From Allacma fusca (Eukaryota; Arthropoda; Collembola; Symphypleona; Sminthuridae): a stretch of 64,000 nt of DNA. Where the stretch lies: positions 65,087,067-65,151,066 of the forward strand of contig OX359245.1 in the NCBI GenBank assembly GCA_947179485.1, written 5' to 3'. This document shows, piece after piece, positions 59,095-64,000 of this stretch. The notes below the pieces were generated by a model that was not told the DNA's origin, ran no database searches, and worked only from the letters and a program-made list of their open reading frames with translations. Position numbers and translations under genes: made by a program. Every line of letters starts with the position of its first letter. Positions within the stretch are counted from its first letter, which is position 1.

Positions 59095-62000
59095 AAACTT
59101 ACTAATGTTAGCAAAATTTTCTACTGGAATATCCATGGACTCAGCAGCAACACTGCGATGAAACTCAACAATATTAAACATTCCGGACGTATTCTGCTTC
59201 TCAGAAACTTGGACTAACGATAGTACCATAATAGCAAAACAACTACATGAGTACAACTTCACAACAGTAGAAGGAAAACGACAGAAAAGTAAAGGAAGAC
59301 TAAGTGGAGGAATGCTACTTGGAATCCATAAACGAGTTCAAGAGAAAGCGAAGATTGTCCAGAAAAATAATAATTTTATTGAAGTGAAAATAAATGACGA
59401 CATATTTTAATTATATTATATATATATATTATTATTATTATTATATATTATTTATATTATGTAATTTTAACCTCTTCTTTAACTACTTTCCTCCGCAGGA
59501 GGCATATGACGAACTACTAGTGGACTTTCTAAACAACATTAATTATAACAATACAATCATAATTGGAGATATGAACGCAAGAGTCGGAGACCAAATACAA
59601 ACAGAAATTAACACAAACAACGAAAACATTACAACAATAAGAAAATCTACTGACAAAGTTACAAACAGAAGAGGCAAACTAATCAAAGAAATACTCAACA
59701 ATGAACATCTACTGATTATTAATGGAAGAACGTCAAGTGACCCAGAAGGACACCAAACATTTAACGCCTTAACTGGGACATCGGTTGTCGACTTATGCCT
59801 AGCGGGAATAGAAGCTATTGAGGACATCAAAAACTTACAATTAATAGATACGCATGAATCCGACCACTTCCCAGTTATGCTAACAAGAGAAAACAGAGAA
59901 GAACCACAGGCCAACACAGAAACTATAGACAGAATAACATGGGACAGAAAAGCAAAGCACATCTTCAAACAAGTACTTATTAGCAACAGTGCAGCCGTTA
60001 TTCAGCAAGTGGATGGAGACATAAACAAGCTCTCCTCGGACCTATACAAATACGCAAACGAAGCAGGAATGAAGTGCAAAAAACAAATAAGAGGTAAAAG
60101 AATACATGGTCCAAAATGGTTCACAACAGAATGCAAGAGATCGAAGCAAGAATGTAATAAAGCATTAAGGAATCTCCGCCAGCATCGAACCAGCAGAGAA
60201 GCAATACTTGACTACACAACTAAACGAAATATTTACGCCAAAACCTGCAAAGAAGCCCGGGAGAAGTATTACGACGCTTTAAGATCAAAGACTTACACAA
60301 GCAAAGACTCGTCAACATTTTGGAAAAGCCTCAACACGTTTCGCGAAAACAAAAGACGAGTTGACAGTCATAATCAAATAACAGCGGAAGAATGGACATC
60401 TCACTACACCCAAATTTTTCACACAAACGAAGTCTGTTCGCCCATGAGCATCTCGGAAAGCCCAAACTTATTTACATTAGCTGAACTTCAATATGCCCTG
60501 AAAAAACTCAGCAACAACAAAAGCCCTGGCAATGACGGAATCCCGAATGAAGTATGGAAATACCTACCAGACCAACTTCACATTTGTTTACTAGATTGCC
60601 TTAATAACTGTATTAAGAACGGCATTCCCGACCACTGGGGAGAAATAATCATTGCCCCAGTCTACAAAAAAGGAAATAAAAATGATGCTGGAAATTATAG
60701 GCCTATATCTCTAGTCAACACCATCGTGAAACTCTACACAAGTCTACTAGCAAAGAAACTAAACGAATGGATCAAAACTAATTCCAAACTATCCGAAAAT
60801 CAGGCGGCATACCGACAGAACAGAAGTTGTAACGACCACTTATATGTCTTAAACGCATTGATCCAAGAAGCTCTGAACAAAAACAAGAAACTCTTTTGTC
60901 TCTTTGTGGACCTCTCAAAAGCGTTTGACTCAATAAGCCGACAGAAGTTATGGAATAGACTAGCAACACTTGGGGTGCCAAGGTACCTAACAGAAAGAAT
61001 CAAGGAAATATATCAGAAAGCAAAAGCAAAAATACGGACATCAAGCGGGCACACTCCATTTATACAAATCCTGAAAGGAGTTCTACAAGGCGAAACACTC
61101 AGCCCTACACTTTTTACCCTATACATTGACGAGATAGTTGACATACTGAACAAATCCAAAGTAAATGGAGCTAGAATTCTATCAATCCAAATCACAATTT
61201 TAATCTACGCAGATGACATTGTTTTAACAGCTAACACACCAGAAGACCTTCAGACTCAGATAAATCTTGTATGCAATTTCTTTAAAAAGAACGACCTCTT
61301 AGTAAACTTAGACAAAACCAAAGTCGTCATATTTGTCAAAGGAAGAGCATCAAAAAAGCACAAATGGTACTATGACGGCGATGAAATAGAAATAATGGAC
61401 AGATACACATACCTAGGTATCACATTTCACCGCAATGGGGGATTCAAGATTCACTGGAATGAAACAAAGAAGAAGGCAAACGCGGCAGCAGAAACCCTTA
61501 TCCAAACCCTGAGATCGACGAAAATCAACAACATCAGCATAATACTTAGACTTTTCTATGCACTCGTCAGCACAGTCCTAATGTATGGATTTGCAATATG
61601 GGGGGCAGACTACATAAACGAAATCGAGAAGATACAAACTGCATTTCTGCGCCGTATTCTAGGAACAAGCACACTAACACCAGGACACGTTTTACGACTT
61701 GAGACAGGCGGACAGTCCCTCAAAACAATTGGACTAAAGAATGTAGCCATACATATCCACAACACTATCCTCTCGAATAATTCAACCTCGATGGCCAAAG
61801 AATGCTTCAAAAACCAAACACAAAATGGAAATACCGACAACACTAGTATGTATAACCAATGGAAAGAATTGTACAAACAAGCATATTTAGGAACTGAATT
61901 CGAGCTTCTATCTAAAGACCACGTGAAAATTAACTGGAAGAAAATCTGGGAAGACATTGAAGTTAGCTCAATCAACCAAGACGTCAGTGACATGCAAAAA

Positions 62001-62426
62001 ACAGAGAATCCAAGCTACCTACTCCTAAAGACACACGCACTCCAGGAAGATATCTACAAACTAGGCCTGAGTTGGCCACTTATCAAATTCGCACAGAACC
62101 TAAGACTCAACAAACCTAGGGTATGGACGAGTAATAGATGCACAAACCTGAACGATATCTGGAACAAATGGAGACATAAAGGCGAAAAACGAACACACTG
62201 CGAAATCTGCAACTCAAAAACTGAAACGATCTTTCACATCATGTTTGAATGCGAATCCTACAGGGAATTAAGAACCCATCATATGAAGGAACTAACAAAC
62301 CGAGACGGAACCGATATCAACATTGACAATTTTGTAAGAAAAATCATGGAACCGGAAATACTGATGGCGAATATTAAGAATGCATACGCCTTCTGGTGCG
62401 AAGCCATTAAAATTAGGAACAAGTAA
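59095..62426 (+). pseudogene. LINE ORF2: endonuclease (frameshifted) and reverse transcriptase
   Basis: The APE-type endonuclease starts near 59110 (KIFYWNIHGL). It shifts frame near 59182 before PDVFCFSETW and is broken again at about 59400-59465 by an AT/TAA microsatellite. The frame from 59394 is then open for 1010 residues. It keeps GDMNARVGD (58-66), SDHFPV, an RT palm with NYRPISLV and GVLQGETLSP, catalytic YADD (605-608, nt 61206-61217), and a C-terminal C-x2-C-x7-H-x4-C knuckle (about 62198-62255). The RT is intact as sequence, but the complete ORF2 polyprotein cannot be made. Confidence 0.88.
59410..59470. repeat. AT/TAA microsatellite in the LINE endonuclease
   Basis: An interrupted run of TATA and ATT repeats inserted between the NDDIF and YFPPQEAYDELL parts of the endonuclease. 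In translation it yields a Tyr-rich stretch that does not belong to the domain. Confidence 0.8.
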
Positions 62427-63012
62427 CACGATGGGCTGTACCCATCCATATCGTTGGTACAAAACATGTTAGCTGAAAGGTCGTGTACACTGTTCAGCCC
62501 ATTGATAGCCTTGGCAAATGTACCAACCTTATGGGTGGGATGCTAGGAAAAATTTAAGAAAGGGGGCTGTTGAGGGGCTGAATAGCGAAAACTTCGAACA
62601 CATCGACCTGGACGCACAATAGATACGATACATGATGTAAGAGAAACAAGTTTTAGAACATTGTGACTGATCATATTTGGAAAGATGTGTAGGTTTTTAA
62701 CGGCCCTTGTTATGACTGGGAACCTTTTTTACCTACACCAAACCAACTACACTACAAAATATTATTTTTACAATTTATCAAAACAACACCAACAACATAT
62801 ATATTTGCTATTTTACTTTAATCATTTTCAATTTTTAACTCGTATTTGCAATGTGCAGGTTGTAAGGGCTAAGGCCGAATCGACCAATAAATATCTATCT
62901 ATCTATGTTTTTCGGGATGAGTCTTCCTGGAGTGTTCGACTAATTTGTCTTCCTTTTCGAAACATTCTGCACACACGGCACATTTGAAGGACATGTCCAC
63001 ACTAAATTCCAT

Positions 63013-64000
63013 TAATAGATGGTTCCCACGCACATCAAATTTCTTACTGATCCTCAACGAAGTCTCTGTAATATCGAAGCGGATACAAGTTTAAAATTGA
63101 AATCGTGACCAAAATATTTTTCTGAAATCTGTGCTCTACAACCGATTGACACAGTCAAACTTAGCATTGATTACAGGAATTATTACTACTAAAATTACAT
63201 AATGATTACTCATTGAAAAATAACACATTCCAGGTCCACTATGACTCGATTAAAAAATAAAGGAAGTGATTTGTAATCATTTGATTTTTTATAAAGAATT
63301 ACGTACCTGCTTTTTTTCCTGATAGTGTCCCAGAAGATGTCCACGTTCAATCAAACTTATTCAGGTACACCTGGATTGTTCTGCAATCTTGCAATTATTT
63401 TTAATGAATTGATCTTCAGGAAGACTAAGCATGACTCATTCATTTTGACCAGAGTGAATACTTTGAATGTCAACAGCGTAAATCATTTGAATCCTTTGAA
63501 CGTTTTTTTACGTCACTTTTTCTACTTTTAATTGCGTCACCCCGATGAGCGAAACTTGTAAACGTCAAGTGGGAGACATTAAAAATATTCCAGATAAATT
63601 TGGCCGATAACACACTAGTGGGATGCCGATTGAGCGCAATTTGAATCGATTTAATGCAAAACAAAATCAGGTGTATATATTTATAAAATAATTGGCAGCA
63701 GTGGCAGGTCAGTCCAGGTCAAAGTCCAAAGCAGCTAGAAAAAAATTAGTTTAATTCCAAGAAAAATTAACATTTCGAGAATATGACAATATTTGTAATA
63801 AAGGGCATGTGTATATTTAACTTAGACTTTACAAAGACTTTACATACCCCTTTTTGTTAGTAAATCCTACTGGAAAGGGAAAAATCCGAGCATCAGGGAC
63901 TATTTTTACAAATATTGTCTAAGAAAGATATAAAGATAAATGTAAATTGCCTCCATTTAAATTGTATACTAAGTAATATTATTTAGTTTACATAATTAAT
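63013..64000 (-). other. ZNF2 5' region, duplicate of the ZNF1 upstream region
   Basis: Homologous to 44554-45485, including the acceptor (GATATTACAG) and donor (GTACGT) of the 5' intron. A short extra stretch near 63695-63740 (GGCAGCAGTGGCAGGTC) is absent from the ZNF1 side. The duplication continues to the end of the window. Confidence 0.65.

Larger units (their letters stand above)
58552..62904 (+). mobile_element. 5'-truncated non-LTR retrotransposon (LINE) inside ZNF2
   Basis: An 11-bp target duplication ATGTTTTTCGG (58541-58551 and 62905-62915) and a 3' tail of TATC repeats without poly(A) define the ends. It contains the end of ORF1, a damaged endonuclease, an open reverse transcriptase and a C-terminal zinc knuckle. 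Orientation is opposite to ZNF2. The domain set fits the Jockey/CR1-type LINEs; I cannot assign a clade. Confidence 0.9.
56318..63012 (-). pseudogene. ZNF2: duplicate C2H2 zinc-finger gene, split by a LINE and a hAT-like element
   Basis: Pieces on the minus strand are as follows. The start ATG at 63012-63010 leads through finger 1 to 62905. The main body at 58551-57011 has twelve fingers, and the C-terminal finger and end lie at 56484-56318. A 4353-bp LINE separates the first two pieces and a 526-bp hAT-like element the last two. Read through the latter, the frame ends GNHRCTSS and stops, losing the C-terminal finger. Upstream of the LINE only the first finger can be translated. The main body has fewer regular fingers than ZNF1, so finger number changed after duplication. 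Its last body finger keeps the Cys (YKCRYC) that ZNF1 finger 16 has lost. Conserved 5' splice sites lie at 63050-63310. Confidence 0.9.

Noticed and set aside
59543-59986. 147-codon minus-strand open frame over the LINE
   Set aside because: Antisense of the LINE ORF2, where motifs such as GDMNARVGD are clear on the plus strand.
58552-62904. Endogenous retrovirus
   Set aside because: No LTRs, protease or integrase. APE-type endonuclease, RT with YADD, a C-terminal zinc knuckle, an 11-bp duplication and a TATC tail identify a non-LTR element.

Overview
This is a window of an AT-rich animal nuclear genome. Genes are split by short GT-AG introns, a microsomal-type cytochrome P450 is present, and non-LTR and hAT transposons are abundant. 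A tandem family of seven-transmembrane, gustatory-receptor-like proteins suggests an arthropod. From remembered resemblance to large springtail (Collembola) families I lean towards a springtail, but nothing here proves it.

Left part (1-40 kb): a tandem array of one receptor-like family (local names GRL1, A2, B3, A4, B5, C6, B7, C8, GRL9) with a P450 gene between GRL1 and A2. Every family gene has the same three-exon plan: a 370-bp exon 1 ending in phase 1, a 322-331-bp exon 2 ending in phase 2, and a 478-499-bp exon 3. Conceptual products are about 391-397 residues. GRL1, A2, A4, B7 and C8 are open throughout. B3, B5, C6 and GRL9 are broken, and several exon fragments lie between genes. Flanking sequences show that the array grew by duplication of a three-gene A-B-C block: A2-B3-(C flank only), A4-B5-C6, and (A remnant)-B7-C8.

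Right part (40-64 kb): a long C2H2 zinc-finger gene on the minus strand (ZNF1, intact) and a segmental duplicate of it (ZNF2). ZNF2 is broken by a 5'-truncated LINE and by a hAT-like element. Between them lies a short-chain dehydrogenase/reductase gene on the minus strand, broken by a frameshift and a hAT-like insertion.

The whole window is peppered with non-autonomous hAT-type elements. I can delimit twelve insertions by terminal inverted repeats and 8-bp target duplications. The bodies of most of them are dense arrays of one short word that differs between elements. Six insertions fall inside reading frames: in the P450, B3, the A4 stop codon, the SDR gene, and ZNF2 twice. One hAT element in B3 carries ten tandem 39-bp units, each holding a TGACCT-N5-TGACCT (DR5) pair, the half-site arrangement of nuclear receptors. 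Exon coordinates were worked out by hand from splice signals, reading phase and comparison of paralogs within the window.
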